The translations under genes were made by a program, and so were the position numbers. A stretch of 64,000 nt of DNA from DYIU01 sp038326775 (GTDB lineage: Bacteria > Actinomycetota > Geothermincolia > Fen-727 > Anoxymicrobiaceae), in the NCBI GenBank assembly GCA_038326775.1, contig JBBQKJ010000007.1, forward strand, positions 23,015-87,014, given 5' to 3'. The notes below the pieces were generated by a model. That model worked only from the letters and a program-made list of their open reading frames with translations. It made no database searches and was not told where the DNA came from. Shown piece after piece: positions 25,744 to 33,950 of the stretch (the first letter of the stretch is position 1; each line of letters opens with the position of its first letter).

Positions 25744-25772
25744 ATTATAAGCTAAGCAAGCACATCGGACAA
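25744..25772 (-). promoter_or_regulatory. Promoter for comM-dprA
   Basis: TTGTCC (25767-25772), a 17-base spacer and a perfect TATAAT (25744-25749) on the minus strand give a predicted start about 25 bases before the comM TTG codon. Confidence 0.6.
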
Positions 25773-25853
25773 GCCTGCGCCGTTGATGAAGTGCGGTGTA
25801 AGTCGAAAGCACCCCGTAAGAGGGGTGGCTCTGGTGGCCTGGCTCGTGTTGTT

Positions 25854-26668
25854 TCAGCCGGCACGGAGCTTTGGTTTGACGCTCGCGGGTGCGTTGAAAC
25901 CCGAGTACGCGCCCCTGGTTGTAACGGTGACCTCCGGCGTTTCGGCGATCGACGGAATTGTGACCTTCATCAACACCCGCTTCATCCGCATGGTCGCCTT
26001 ATCGACGGTTATCGTCATGTCGGTCTTGCCGTTAGGGTTCGAGTAGACGTCCAGGCCGTAGGTGGAAGGCTGCAAGTGCCCTGTTCGGGCCCCACGATGG
26101 CGGACGCGCCCAGCCGGTACTTCTCACCCATAGAAAAGGATATCGTGTAGTCATGAGCGGTCTGGCTTTCGAGCGCGCAGTTGTCCACCAGGTCGGCGAA
26201 CCTTGCTATTACGCGGCGCGCATTTGCGGAGACCATACCGGGATCGCCTTCGACTCTGTACCAGTCACTTCCCTCGACCCGCGTGTACCTCACGCCGTCA
26301 CGGGTGTATGTCTCGTAAGAACCGCCGGGGGAATCGACCACCATGTGCCCGTCGAGGGCGCCACCTCCGTTGGAAGCAAGCTCGGTGGTGAAGGCGGCCT
26401 TATTGTCCAGCTCCGGCCTGCCCGCTATATCGAGGCTGGTGGTGCCGCTATAGCGATAGCTCTTCAACGAGAGTAACTCCTCGACTGAACGCGCCAGCAC
26501 CAGCGCGGGCGTCAGCTTCAGGCCCTCATCTACCGCGCAGCCGGCCGCGAATAGGAGCGAGAAGGCCGCCAGGGCCGCGGCCACCGCGACCGCTGCTCGT
26601 TCGAAAGCGGCCGGGGTACTCTCGGCGCGGCGGTTGCGTCTAACACGAGTCATCCTGCCCTCAGCCAT
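25854..26668 (-). pseudogene. Frameshifted LolA/LppX-like lipoprotein gene
   Basis: From ATG 26668 the frame encodes a basic N terminus, a hydrophobic segment and a lipobox (LFAAGC). A beta-rich domain follows ('LKSYRYSGTTSLDIAG', 'YTRVEGSDWYRVEG'), resembling LppX/LolA/DUF6612 lipoproteins. At about 26073-26076 the similarity jumps frame. The other frame continues 'QPSTYGLDVYSNPNG' and 'ITVDKATMRMKRVLMKV', a normal family C terminus, to a stop at 25854. One missing base after the ...GGGCAC tract explains it. This is either a real inactivation or a sequence error. Such lipoproteins carry lipids or sense envelope state. Confidence 0.78.
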
Positions 26669-26868
26669 GGCCAGTATCCACCTCCAGCCGGAGTTCTCGC
26701 GGCATGTCTCGGCAGGTTGCCCGGCCTTCTCCAAGGCAACTGTTGAGAGTTCAAAGATGTTCCGGTCCGACTTGCAGAGATTACTGTCCCCGGACAACAG
26801 AGAACCAGGTGGCCTGTAGGCGACATGACAAGGCCGGGTGACGAGAAAACTATGGAATCTGCTCAACC

Positions 26869-27654
26869 GTGTCGAAAGGTACTACAAGTGGTTTGATGCT
26901 GGCATCGCAAGGGTTAATTGATGGATGTCGGCCTACCAGTTGCCTCATTCAGCGAGAGCTTGGCCTTGGCAACTCCGGGATATCATGCATGACAATTAAT
27001 ACCACGTGGCTCAGCTTCCTGTCGGGTCTGGATGTTTGCTCCAACCTGCTTGCGACAGGACGCCACAAGAAGATCCTTATAGTCTCCTCTGATATCTCAT
27101 CGAACAATCTTAACTTCAAACACCGGGAAAGCAGCACCCTTTTCGGTGACCTGGCGGCGGCGGCCGTTCTGATCCGAACGCCGGAAGGTGAATCGAGTTG
27201 TGTCCACGCGGCCCACTTCGAGACCTACGGATATGCGGCCGGGTTCACGCAGATCCCCGGCGGCGGAACACGCCTGAATCCCATTTTTCCCGAGACCAGG
27301 AAAGAGGATTATTACTTCCAGATGGATGGTCCGTCGGTGCTGAAATCCACGTTGAAACACGCTCTGGATTTCCTGGAAAGACTGCGGCCGGGCCTGTCAA
27401 AAGGGCTTGGTGACATCAAGCTGGTCGTACCCCACCAGGCCAGCAAAGTGGCGCTTGAAGCCCACAGCATTTTTGGAATGGACCAGGATCGTGTAGTGAA
27501 AACGATCGAGACGGTCGGCAACTGTATCGCGGCCTCGCTTCCAAACGCGCTCTACGAGGCGATAAAACAGGGCCGGCTCGCCCGTGGGGACAAAGCACTG
27601 CTTCTGGGCACGGGTGCGGGGCTGACCCTGGGGGGAATGATACTCACATATTGA
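26869..27654 (+). pseudogene. KAS III (FabH-like) remnant, N-truncated, catalytic Cys to Trp
   Basis: The 261-residue frame matches 3-oxoacyl-ACP synthase III from 'PTSCLIQRELGLGNSG' to the end. The late His (VPHQAS, His189) and Asn (GNCIAASLP, Asn218) of the catalytic triad are present. The active-site cysteine position in 'INTTWLSFLSGLD' is Trp47 (TGG at 27007-27009). Roughly the first 70-90 residues of the fold are absent, and no good Shine-Dalgarno precedes the GTG. Base composition is visibly less GC-rich than the neighbours, which suggests transfer followed by decay. A functional non-condensing relative is less likely. Confidence 0.75.
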
Positions 27655-27779
27655 AATCCAACGGGGATAGCCAGGCTCGGTTTACCTGGCGCTCCACGGA
27701 AAGAGCCGCGGCTTCAGCAAGCCGCCGGGTGTCGACCGTCCCACTGAAACTGTAGTTGTACGCCTGCTTCACCATTCAG

Positions 27780-29573
27780 TCACCCGTCTTTGCGTGCCGC
27801 TCGAGCAATCCGGAAAAGGTAGTCCGTGCCGAACCTCCGCAGGAGGTTGAAGTCGTCGTGATCGGCGGCCCAACCGAGCACACTTTGGAGCCGCGCGGGC
27901 TCCAGGAGCTTTCCGTGCACTATCACAAACTCGACCCCCTCCTTCTTGAAGAAGTCAACCGCTCCCTGCGACGGGAAGTCGCTGGTCGCCTTCACCCCTT
28001 TATAGTAGGAGTCGGGTATGAACCCGCTGTAGCCGTTGAATATCCTCTTCCAGTGAAGGGTCGAGAAGTAGGTGTACCAGGCCTCGCGCGGGGCCCAGGT
28101 TTCCTCGTACTGCAGCCCGGCGGCGTAGGTCCGCTGGTTGTAATCGGCAAGCGGGAGCTCGACGGTCGGTGTGGGGCCGGGCTGGTTCTTTAGCCAGGTG
28201 TAGACCGCCGGGAACTCCTCTTTGGGCGGCACCTCGAACATCGGAAGCCCCGCCGACATCAGGTCGGTAAGGAGAAGCGCGAGTATCAGGACCGTGGCGA
28301 GCGCGGAGAGGACCGCCTTGCCTTTTCGCTTCGAGAGCCAGGAGAGAATGCCCCTGACCGCAAAGCCGGAGAGCACCGCCAGGGACAGCGCAATGAGAAC
28401 GACGAAGCGTGGCGGGACGCGCATGACCTTGAACCCGGGGAAAAGGTGGTAGAAAAGCTCGTATGGCATTGGCAGGTCAAGCCTGTGTCCGAAGATGAAA
28501 AGGGAGCTGCCCAGGCACATCACGAACGAAGCCGCGATAAGCGTGACGTAATAACGGACGTCAAAACGGGCGGCGCCCTTTCCCTTTGCGAACAGGTACG
28601 CGGCACCCGCCGCCCCGAGGATGAGGGGGACCAGGCCCGGGAAAAGGGAGCGCTCTGTCTGCCCGCCTCTCTTGTTCGTCCCTTCACGCAGGCCGGCGGC
28701 AGTCTTCCCCCAGAGCTTGTTCTCCGCCGGGGCCACCGCGAAGTCCGTCACGTCCGCGCTGAAAAGGTCGACCTCCCCCATCTTGCGCTCAAAGCGCTTC
28801 TGCCCGCCCTGCACCCGCAGGTAAGGCATGGCGAACGGGAGGATTATCGCGCCCGCGAACGCCAGCACGACCACCAGGCTCAAGGTCCACCTCAAGGTGA
28901 ACGCCCGCGGCTTCATGACCAGCCGTACCACCAGGAAGACCAGGATCGCGAACGCCAGGATCATGGCGTAGTACCAGGTCGAGAGCGCCTCCAGCACGAA
29001 GAAAAGCCCGCAGAGGACAGCGTCGACCGGCTTGCCCTCCTCCGAGTACCGGTGCAGGAAAAGCAGGCATAGCGGGATGAACGCCGCGGCCGATAGCTGG
29101 AGGTGCCCCATGTGGGCGAGCCTCGCCGGCGCGAAAGCGAAGGCGATGCCGGCTACCACCCCCGCGGTCCTGCTTCGCGTCAGGTGCACCACGAGGAGGT
29201 AAGCGCCCACCTCGCAGAGGAAGAAGTTGAAGATAAGCATGTAGTTGGCCGTCTGCATCGGGTTACCTGTGATGCCCAGCAGGGGCAAAGCCATCACCGC
29301 GGTCACAAACTGGTGGTCGGAGTACGCCAGGGTGTCGGGGTTCGGGAAGAAGATGTTGGCGTTAAAAAGGTTGAAAGGGTTCTGCGTTATGGACCTGGCG
29401 TCCCAGGCCAGCGTCCAAGCCTGGAAAGTCGGGTCGTAGGGGTTCTTGTAGGCATGGTCTCGCCCCTGGGTCAACAGCGGCCGGGTGAACACCATCGCAA
29501 GCAGGATGAACGCCAGTATGATGACGAGCCCGGGCCCTCTTTTCCTGATGAATCCCGCGAACTTCTTACCCAT
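27780..29573 (-). CDS. Large polytopic membrane protein, GT-C/YfhO-like
   Basis: The 597-residue protein has about 11-13 hydrophobic segments and a soluble C-terminal domain ('FVIVHGKLLEPARLQSVLG'). The first lumenal loop has 'NPYDPTFQAWTLAWDAR', whose acidic residues sit as in GT-C glycosyltransferases. No confident family name can be given; it resembles PMT/YfhO-like enzymes that use polyprenyl-linked sugars. I chose ATG 29573, before the first hydrophobic segment; the frame is open upstream to 29654. It sits in the insert that separates yraN from comM. Confidence 0.7.
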   Translation of the reverse strand: MGKKFAGFIRKRGPGLVIILAFILLAMVFTRPLLTQGRDHAYKNPYDPTFQAWTLAWDARSITQNPFNLFNANIFFPNPDTLAYSDHQFVTAVMALPLLGITGNPMQTANYMLIFNFFLCEVGAYLLVVHLTRSRTAGVVAGIAFAFAPARLAHMGHLQLSAAAFIPLCLLFLHRYSEEGKPVDAVLCGLFFVLEALSTWYYAMILAFAILVFLVVRLVMKPRAFTLRWTLSLVVVLAFAGAIILPFAMPYLRVQGGQKRFERKMGEVDLFSADVTDFAVAPAENKLWGKTAAGLREGTNKRGGQTERSLFPGLVPLILGAAGAAYLFAKGKGAARFDVRYYVTLIAASFVMCLGSSLFIFGHRLDLPMPYELFYHLFPGFKVMRVPPRFVVLIALSLAVLSGFAVRGILSWLSKRKGKAVLSALATVLILALLLTDLMSAGLPMFEVPPKEEFPAVYTWLKNQPGPTPTVELPLADYNQRTYAAGLQYEETWAPREAWYTYFSTLHWKRIFNGYSGFIPDSYYKGVKATSDFPSQGAVDFFKKEGVEFVIVHGKLLEPARLQSVLGWAADHDDFNLLRRFGTDYLFRIARAARKDG

Positions 29574-29580
29574 GCCCGTG

Positions 29581-29586
29581 ATTATA
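29581..29586 (-). promoter_or_regulatory. Perfect -10 box seven bases before the start codon
   Basis: TATAAT on the minus strand ends seven bases before the ATG at 29573, and no Shine-Dalgarno is present. Transcription would start on the A of the ATG, giving a leaderless mRNA. No clear -35 is visible. Confidence 0.4.
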
Positions 29587-29675
29587 ATAAATCTGGCCTC
29601 AATCCTGTCTCGTGAAGCTTCGCTGAAAGACGCGGGGACGGTTTGCGGATGCATGTACGCCGGCCCGGACCCCCG

Positions 29676-30038
29676 CTAAAACGCGTCCGGGATGTGGCGG
29701 AGCTCGAGCAGTTCGCCGTCCGGGTCGAACAGCACGCTTATGACGTCGAAACGAACCTCGGGCGAGCGTCCCTCGGACGCCAGGTACTCCATGGCGAGGC
29801 CCCTTATCCTTCGCGTCTTGGCCGGCGTCACCGCTTCTTCCGGCTCGCCGAAGGTCCGGCTGCGCCTGGCCTTGACCTCCACGAACACGGTGAGCCCTCC
29901 CGCGCGGGCGATCATGTCGAGCTCGCCCGTCCGCGTCCGCCAGTTACGCTCGGTGATGCTGAAGCCGTGGTCCTCGAGGTAGCGGCACGCGATGTCCTCC
30001 CCCAGGATGCCCAGGGCCCTGCGGTCACTCTTCGGCAC
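29676..30038 (-). CDS. YraN/UPF0102 family protein
   Basis: The 120-residue protein has the nuclease-like fold of UPF0102: 'LGEDIACRYLEDHGF', 'GELDMIARAGGLTVFVEVKAR' with the D-ExK type motif, and a basic middle. Function is unproven; the fold suggests a Holliday-junction-resolvase-like nuclease. GTG 30038 overlaps the rnhB 3' end by 14 bases. rnhB-yraN is a common pair. Confidence 0.9.
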   Translation of the reverse strand: MPKSDRRALGILGEDIACRYLEDHGFSITERNWRTRTGELDMIARAGGLTVFVEVKARRSRTFGEPEEAVTPAKTRRIRGLAMEYLASEGRSPEVRFDVISVLFDPDGELLELRHIPDAF

Positions 30039-30888
30039 CGGCGCTCTCCCAGAGGCTCATCTCGTCGTCGGGAAGCACACCGGAAAAGGAAAGCCGGTGG
30101 AACGGAGACGGCCCGTGCGCGGCGAGCGCGCGGAGGTGCTCACCGCTAGCGTAACCCTTGTTCTGAGCGAAATTATACCGGGGGAAACGCCGGTGGAGCG
30201 CCCTCATCACCCTGTCGCGTTCGACCTTGGCCACTATGCTGGCCGCCGCCACCGACTGGAACGTCTCATCTGCCTTGGGGACGCCGAACGTCGGCACGGG
30301 GCAGCCCGCCGGCGAGAAGTGGTCGCAGATGGCGCGCTGGCACCGGTCGTCTATCCCGGCAAGGGCCCCCCCGAGCGCCTGCAGGTTCATCGGCTGGATG
30401 CCCCACCGGTCTATGAGCCCCGTGTCGATGAACACCACGGACACGCTCTGCGCCCTGGCGATGATCTCATCGTAAAGCTCCTCCCGGCGTTTCGGGGTGA
30501 GCTTCTTCGAGTCGTTGGCGCCCTCAACCACCTCGCCAGGGTCGAACATCACCGCAGCGGCGACCAGCGGGCCGGCCAGCGCGCCGCGTCCCGCCTCGTC
30601 AGCGCCCGCGAGGAACCGTATGCCGCCGTCCCGAAATATGTCCTCGTTGGCGGCGAGGCTCCGACCCTTGCAAAGAGCGCTGTAGCCGAGCTGGCGGGCG
30701 GTCGCCCTGGGGTCCCTGGCGAGCCTCGCGTACAGCGCAGGGTCTGGCTTCCCGAGAGAGGCGAGGAGCGCGCGTATCTCGCGGATGGAGAGGTTGGCAG
30801 TATCGACCGCGGCTTCGCGCGCGAGCGCTCGTTCCGGCGGTGGGCCGCCTAGCTCCTGGGCAAACCGAAATGGCTGGGAGGCCACCAT
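30025..30888 (-). CDS. rnhB: Ribonuclease HII
   Basis: The 287-residue product has the RNase HII core from about residue 93: 'GADEAGRG' (Asp, Glu), 'NDSKKLTPKRREELYDEI', and 'KVERDRVM' with a catalytic Asp. An N-terminal extension of about 80 residues is seen in other Actinobacteria and Firmicutes. It removes RNA from RNA-DNA hybrids. The ATG at 30888 lies inside the end of lepB (40-base overlap), supported by GAAGGTG upstream. Confidence 0.95.
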   Translation of the reverse strand: MVASQPFRFAQELGGPPPERALAREAAVDTANLSIREIRALLASLGKPDPALYARLARDPRATARQLGYSALCKGRSLAANEDIFRDGGIRFLAGADEAGRGALAGPLVAAAVMFDPGEVVEGANDSKKLTPKRREELYDEIIARAQSVSVVFIDTGLIDRWGIQPMNLQALGGALAGIDDRCQRAICDHFSPAGCPVPTFGVPKADETFQSVAAASIVAKVERDRVMRALHRRFPRYNFAQNKGYASGEHLRALAAHGPSPFHRLSFSGVLPDDEMSLWESAGAEE

Positions 30889-31586
30889 ATCAAGAACACC
30901 TTCCCGATAACGCTCCTCATCGGTACGTATCCCCAGAACCGGCTGTCACGGGAGTTCGGCCGGTTATCGCCCATCGCGAACAGCTGCCCCTTCGGTATCT
31001 TCGTCGGAGGCATGTCGTACGAGTCCGGGACCTTGTAATCTTCTTTGATCTCCTTGCCGTCTATGTAGACCTGTCCCTTGCGCATCTCGAGAGTCTCGCC
31101 CTCCGTGGCGATCACCCGCTTCACGTAAGGCGACGAGCCGGTGCGGTGGGTGAGCCGCACTGTCTCACCTATCTGCTCGAACGGCCAGTAGAGCAAGTTG
31201 GTGGTGTTCGTGGCCTGCGGCGCGGTCGGGGGAAATCTGAAAACTATGATATCGCCCCTGCGCGGTTTCCTGAAGTAGTAGGTAAGCTTCTCTACCATCA
31301 CCCTGTCCCCGATCTGGAGGGTAGGGCTCATCGAAGATGACGGGATGACAAACGCCTTCAGGAAGAACGACTGGATGAATATCGCCACGACGGCGGCGAT
31401 GAGGAGTATTACCAGGACCTCTCTCAGCGCTTCCCAGAACGTCGCCTTCCGTCGATGCGGCTCATCCTTGTGCTGGATGAGGTGAGGCTCAGAATACTCT
31501 GGGACCTCCAGCGGCGCTGGTGTGGTCTGTCCGGCTTTGCTGTCAAAGCCCTGCTCGGCATCCCGCCGGTTGTTATCTTCAGCCAT
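30849..31586 (-). CDS. lepB: Signal peptidase I
   Basis: The 245-residue type I signal peptidase has a cytoplasmic tail of about 55 residues and one membrane segment (57-75). The catalytic Ser is in 'IPSSSMSPTL', the general-base Lys in 'PYVKRVIATEGE', and the conserved box 'AMGDNRPNSRDSR' is present. It cleaves Sec and Tat signal peptides. It lies just after rplS in the same direction. Confidence 0.96.
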   Translation of the reverse strand: MAEDNNRRDAEQGFDSKAGQTTPAPLEVPEYSEPHLIQHKDEPHRRKATFWEALREVLVILLIAAVVAIFIQSFFLKAFVIPSSSMSPTLQIGDRVMVEKLTYYFRKPRRGDIIVFRFPPTAPQATNTTNLLYWPFEQIGETVRLTHRTGSSPYVKRVIATEGETLEMRKGQVYIDGKEIKEDYKVPDSYDMPPTKIPKGQLFAMGDNRPNSRDSRFWGYVPMRSVIGKVFLIWWPPSHFGLPRS

Positions 31587-31604
31587 TTAGAGGCCCAGTA
31601 TGAG

Positions 31605-31979
31605 TCAGCTCGTGAATTTTTTCTTCTTAACGCGAGCGGCCTTGCCCACCTTGTCGCGGATGTAATAGAGCTTGGCCCTCCTGACATCGCCTTCCTGGAC
31701 CATCTCGATGTCCTTTATCAGGGGCGAGTGAACGGGGAAGGTTCGCTCCACGCCCACCCCGAACGATATCTTCCGTACCGTGAACGTCTCGCGTGCCCCC
31801 GAGCCCTGCCGCTTTATCACAAGGCCTTGAAAGGCCTGGGTGCGCGTACGTACGGTCCTCTTCTCGCCGGTCCCGCTGGCTTCCTTTATCTCGACGGTGA
31901 CCTTTATGGTATCGCCAGGCTGGAAAGGCATTATGCCTTCCCGCATCTGGCTCCGCTCTATGGTCTCTATCTCTTTCAT
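31605..31979 (-). CDS. rplS: 50S ribosomal protein L19
   Basis: The 124-residue L19 shows 'FQPGDTIKVTVEIKE', 'FQGLVIKRQGSG' and 'SFGVGVERTFPVHSP'. ATG 31979 follows GAGGGAAG. It is separated from trmD by inverted-repeat copy 2, which may weaken read-through from the ffh-trmD part of the operon. Confidence 0.97.
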   Translation of the reverse strand: MKEIETIERSQMREGIMPFQPGDTIKVTVEIKEASGTGEKRTVRTRTQAFQGLVIKRQGSGARETFTVRKISFGVGVERTFPVHSPLIKDIEMVQEGDVRRAKLYYIRDKVGKAARVKKKKFTS

Positions 31980-32059
31980 CTTCCCTCTCCCGGCCGTTGG
32001 CGCCCCGTAAGACTCGTAAACTATAGCAGAAGAGCCCCACCTGTGGAACATTAATACCT

Positions 32060-32137
32060 GGGGTCAGATCTGATTTCATTAGTTGCATCCCCCTGGCTGT
32101 GCCACCGCCAAGAACTAATGAAATCAGATCTGACCCC
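32060..32137. repeat. Inverted repeat, GGGGTCAG family, copy 2
   Basis: Perfect 25-base arms (32060-32084 and 32113-32137) flank a 28-base spacer. The first 20 bases of the arm are identical to copy 1 at 10581, while the spacer differs. The right edge lies six bases from the trmD TAA stop. Transcribed from trmD it would form a strong hairpin between trmD and rplS. Confidence 0.9.
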
Positions 32138-32142
32138 GATTA

Positions 32143-32829
32143 TTACAGCAGGTCGGGGCGGCGCCTGCGGGTGCGCTCCAGCGCCTGGGCCTCTCGCCAC
32201 TGCTTTATGCGCCCGTGGTCTCCGGAGATAAGCACCTCCGGGACATCCCAGCCACGGTAGCTCGCCGGCCTGGTGTAGTGCGGGTACTCCAGCAGTGGAC
32301 GGGCGAACGACTCCTCGGCCAGCGACTCGCTGTTGCCCAGCGCGCCCGGCAGCAGGCGAGCCACCGCTTCGAGCACGACCGCGGCCGCGATCTCTCCCCC
32401 CGACAGGACGAAGTCACCCACCGATATCTCCCGGCCGGCCAGGTGCTCGCGCACGCGCTCGTCCACTCCCTCGTAGCGCCCGCACACGAAAACCAGAGTC
32501 TCCTCGGAGGCCAGGGCACGCGCCGTCTCCTGGTTGAATCGCTCCCCCTGCGGTGTGAGCAGTATGACCGGGAGCCGGTCCCGCAGCTCCGAGAAGTCGC
32601 CGCCGAAGACGCTCTCGACTGCATGCGCCACCACGTCCACCCTCAGCACCATTCCCGGACCGCCACCGTAAGGAGCGTCATCGACCTTGTGGTGCGGGTC
32701 CGGCGACAGCTCGTGCAGGTCGTGAAGGAGGACCTCCAGCGCCCCGGCCTCACCGGCGCGCCTGAGAACGCCTGCCCCCAGCGGCGAGGCGAGAACCTCG
32801 GGAAGCGCACAGAAGACGTGGACCTTCAA
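32143..32829 (-). CDS. trmD: tRNA (guanine37-N1)-methyltransferase
   Basis: The 228-residue SPOUT enzyme makes m1G37 in tRNA. The trefoil-knot motifs are 'LVFVCGRYEGVDERVREHL' and 'EISVGDFVLSGGEIAA', with 'YPHYTRPASYRGWDVPEVL' in the linker. TTG 32829 directly follows the rimM stop. The TAA stop sits next to inverted-repeat copy 2. Confidence 0.97.
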   Translation of the reverse strand: MKVHVFCALPEVLASPLGAGVLRRAGEAGALEVLLHDLHELSPDPHHKVDDAPYGGGPGMVLRVDVVAHAVESVFGGDFSELRDRLPVILLTPQGERFNQETARALASEETLVFVCGRYEGVDERVREHLAGREISVGDFVLSGGEIAAAVVLEAVARLLPGALGNSESLAEESFARPLLEYPHYTRPASYRGWDVPEVLISGDHGRIKQWREAQALERTRRRRPDLL

Positions 32830-33366
32830 TCAAGGCACCATCCCTTCTATCACCTTCACGACTATTACCCGCTCGCCGGTATCCACGCTCTTCACGAACT
32901 CCCCCACTAACGGCACCTGGAACTCTTTGTCCACCCCGCGAACCGCCAGCAGGTCCTGCGCGTGGCCGAAGATCACCTCGCCCACCTCCCCCAAAACCCG
33001 GCCGTCCTCCTCCACCACGCTCATCCCGACCAGGTCGTGGGCCCAGTACTCGTTCTCACCCAGGGGAGCGGCGTCGCGGGCGCGCACCAGAAGATAGCGC
33101 CCATTGAGCTTTTCCGCGGTGTCCCTGTCGCCCACCCCGGCGAGGCAGACCAGCAATTTTCCCTTGTGAGGGGTGGCGGATTCCACCGTTACGTGCTCGC
33201 GCCTGCCCCCGGGCGCTTCCATCAGAAGGGAGGCGCCTTCGTCGAAGCGCTCGGGCCAGTCGCTTTCCGGCGCTACGATTACGGCCCCACGAATGCCGTG
33301 GGGCCGGATCACTCTGCCCACCACCAGGAGATCGTCGCCTCCCGGTTCATCGCTGGATTCACTCAA
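32830..33366 (-). CDS. rimM: Ribosome maturation factor RimM
   Basis: The 178-residue product has an N-terminal RimM domain ('VVGRVIRPHGIRGAVIV') and a C-terminal PRC-barrel ('YWAHDLVGMSVVEEDGR'). It aids 30S assembly around S19. TTG 33366 overlaps the stop of the KH gene. Confidence 0.95.
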   Translation of the reverse strand: MSESSDEPGGDDLLVVGRVIRPHGIRGAVIVAPESDWPERFDEGASLLMEAPGGRREHVTVESATPHKGKLLVCLAGVGDRDTAEKLNGRYLLVRARDAAPLGENEYWAHDLVGMSVVEEDGRVLGEVGEVIFGHAQDLLAVRGVDKEFQVPLVGEFVKSVDTGERVIVVKVIEGMVP

Positions 33367-33593
33367 TCAAGTATCTCGACTATCGCGTTCTTGCCCTGCT
33401 TGGTGGCCGCCGCCTTGACCAGGGTGCGGAGCGCATTGGCGATGCGGCCCTGCTTGCCTATGACCTTTCCTACATCGTCCGGATGTACCCTGAGCTGCAG
33501 GATGACCGAGCGCTCGCCTTCTATCATCTCGATCTGCACGTCGTCGGGGTTGTCGACCAGCGCTTTTGCCAGGTACTCGAGTAGTTCCTTCAT
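33363..33593 (-). CDS. khpA: KH-domain RNA-binding protein KhpA
   Basis: The 76-residue product is a single KH domain with the GxxG loop GKQG in 'VGKVIGKQGRIANALR'. KhpA (YlqC) binds RNA with KhpB and sits between rpsP and rimM in many Gram-positives, as here. ATG 33593 has GGAGG eight bases upstream; a longer in-frame start would overlap rpsP. Confidence 0.95.
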   Translation of the reverse strand: MKELLEYLAKALVDNPDDVQIEMIEGERSVILQLRVHPDDVGKVIGKQGRIANALRTLVKAAATKQGKNAIVEILD

Positions 33594-33637
33594 GTTCCGA
33601 GCCTCCAGTTGTCGGTACCAGGTGTGAGTGTGTGCCG

Positions 33638-33904
33638 CTACTTCTTCTTGGAACTCTGGAACTGCTCCCATACACCCTTGATCTTCATGAGGTTCTGAAC
33701 CTGGTTGCTGGGTTGGGCACCCTGTCCGAGCCAGTACAACGCCCTCTCGCCGTTGAGCTCGATGGTCGACGGCTCGGTCAGCGGGTTGTAATGACCCAGC
33801 GACTCGATGTACCGACCGTCGCGGGGCATTCGCGAGTCTGCCACCACTATGCGGTAGGCCGGTTGCTTCTTCTTCCCCATTCGCCGTAATCTGATCTTAA
33901 CCAA
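33638..33904 (-). CDS. rpsP: 30S ribosomal protein S16
   Basis: The 88-residue S16 begins 'VKIRLRRMGKKKQPAYRIVV' and contains 'ALYWLGQGAQPSNQVQNL'. TTG 33904 is supported by AAGGAGGATATTC just upstream. It lies 46 bases after ffh. Confidence 0.97.
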   Translation of the reverse strand: MVKIRLRRMGKKKQPAYRIVVADSRMPRDGRYIESLGHYNPLTEPSTIELNGERALYWLGQGAQPSNQVQNLMKIKGVWEQFQSSKKK

Positions 33905-33950
33905 GAATATCCTCCTTATGTTCCATTCTATTGTAGCAAAAAAGGCTCCA

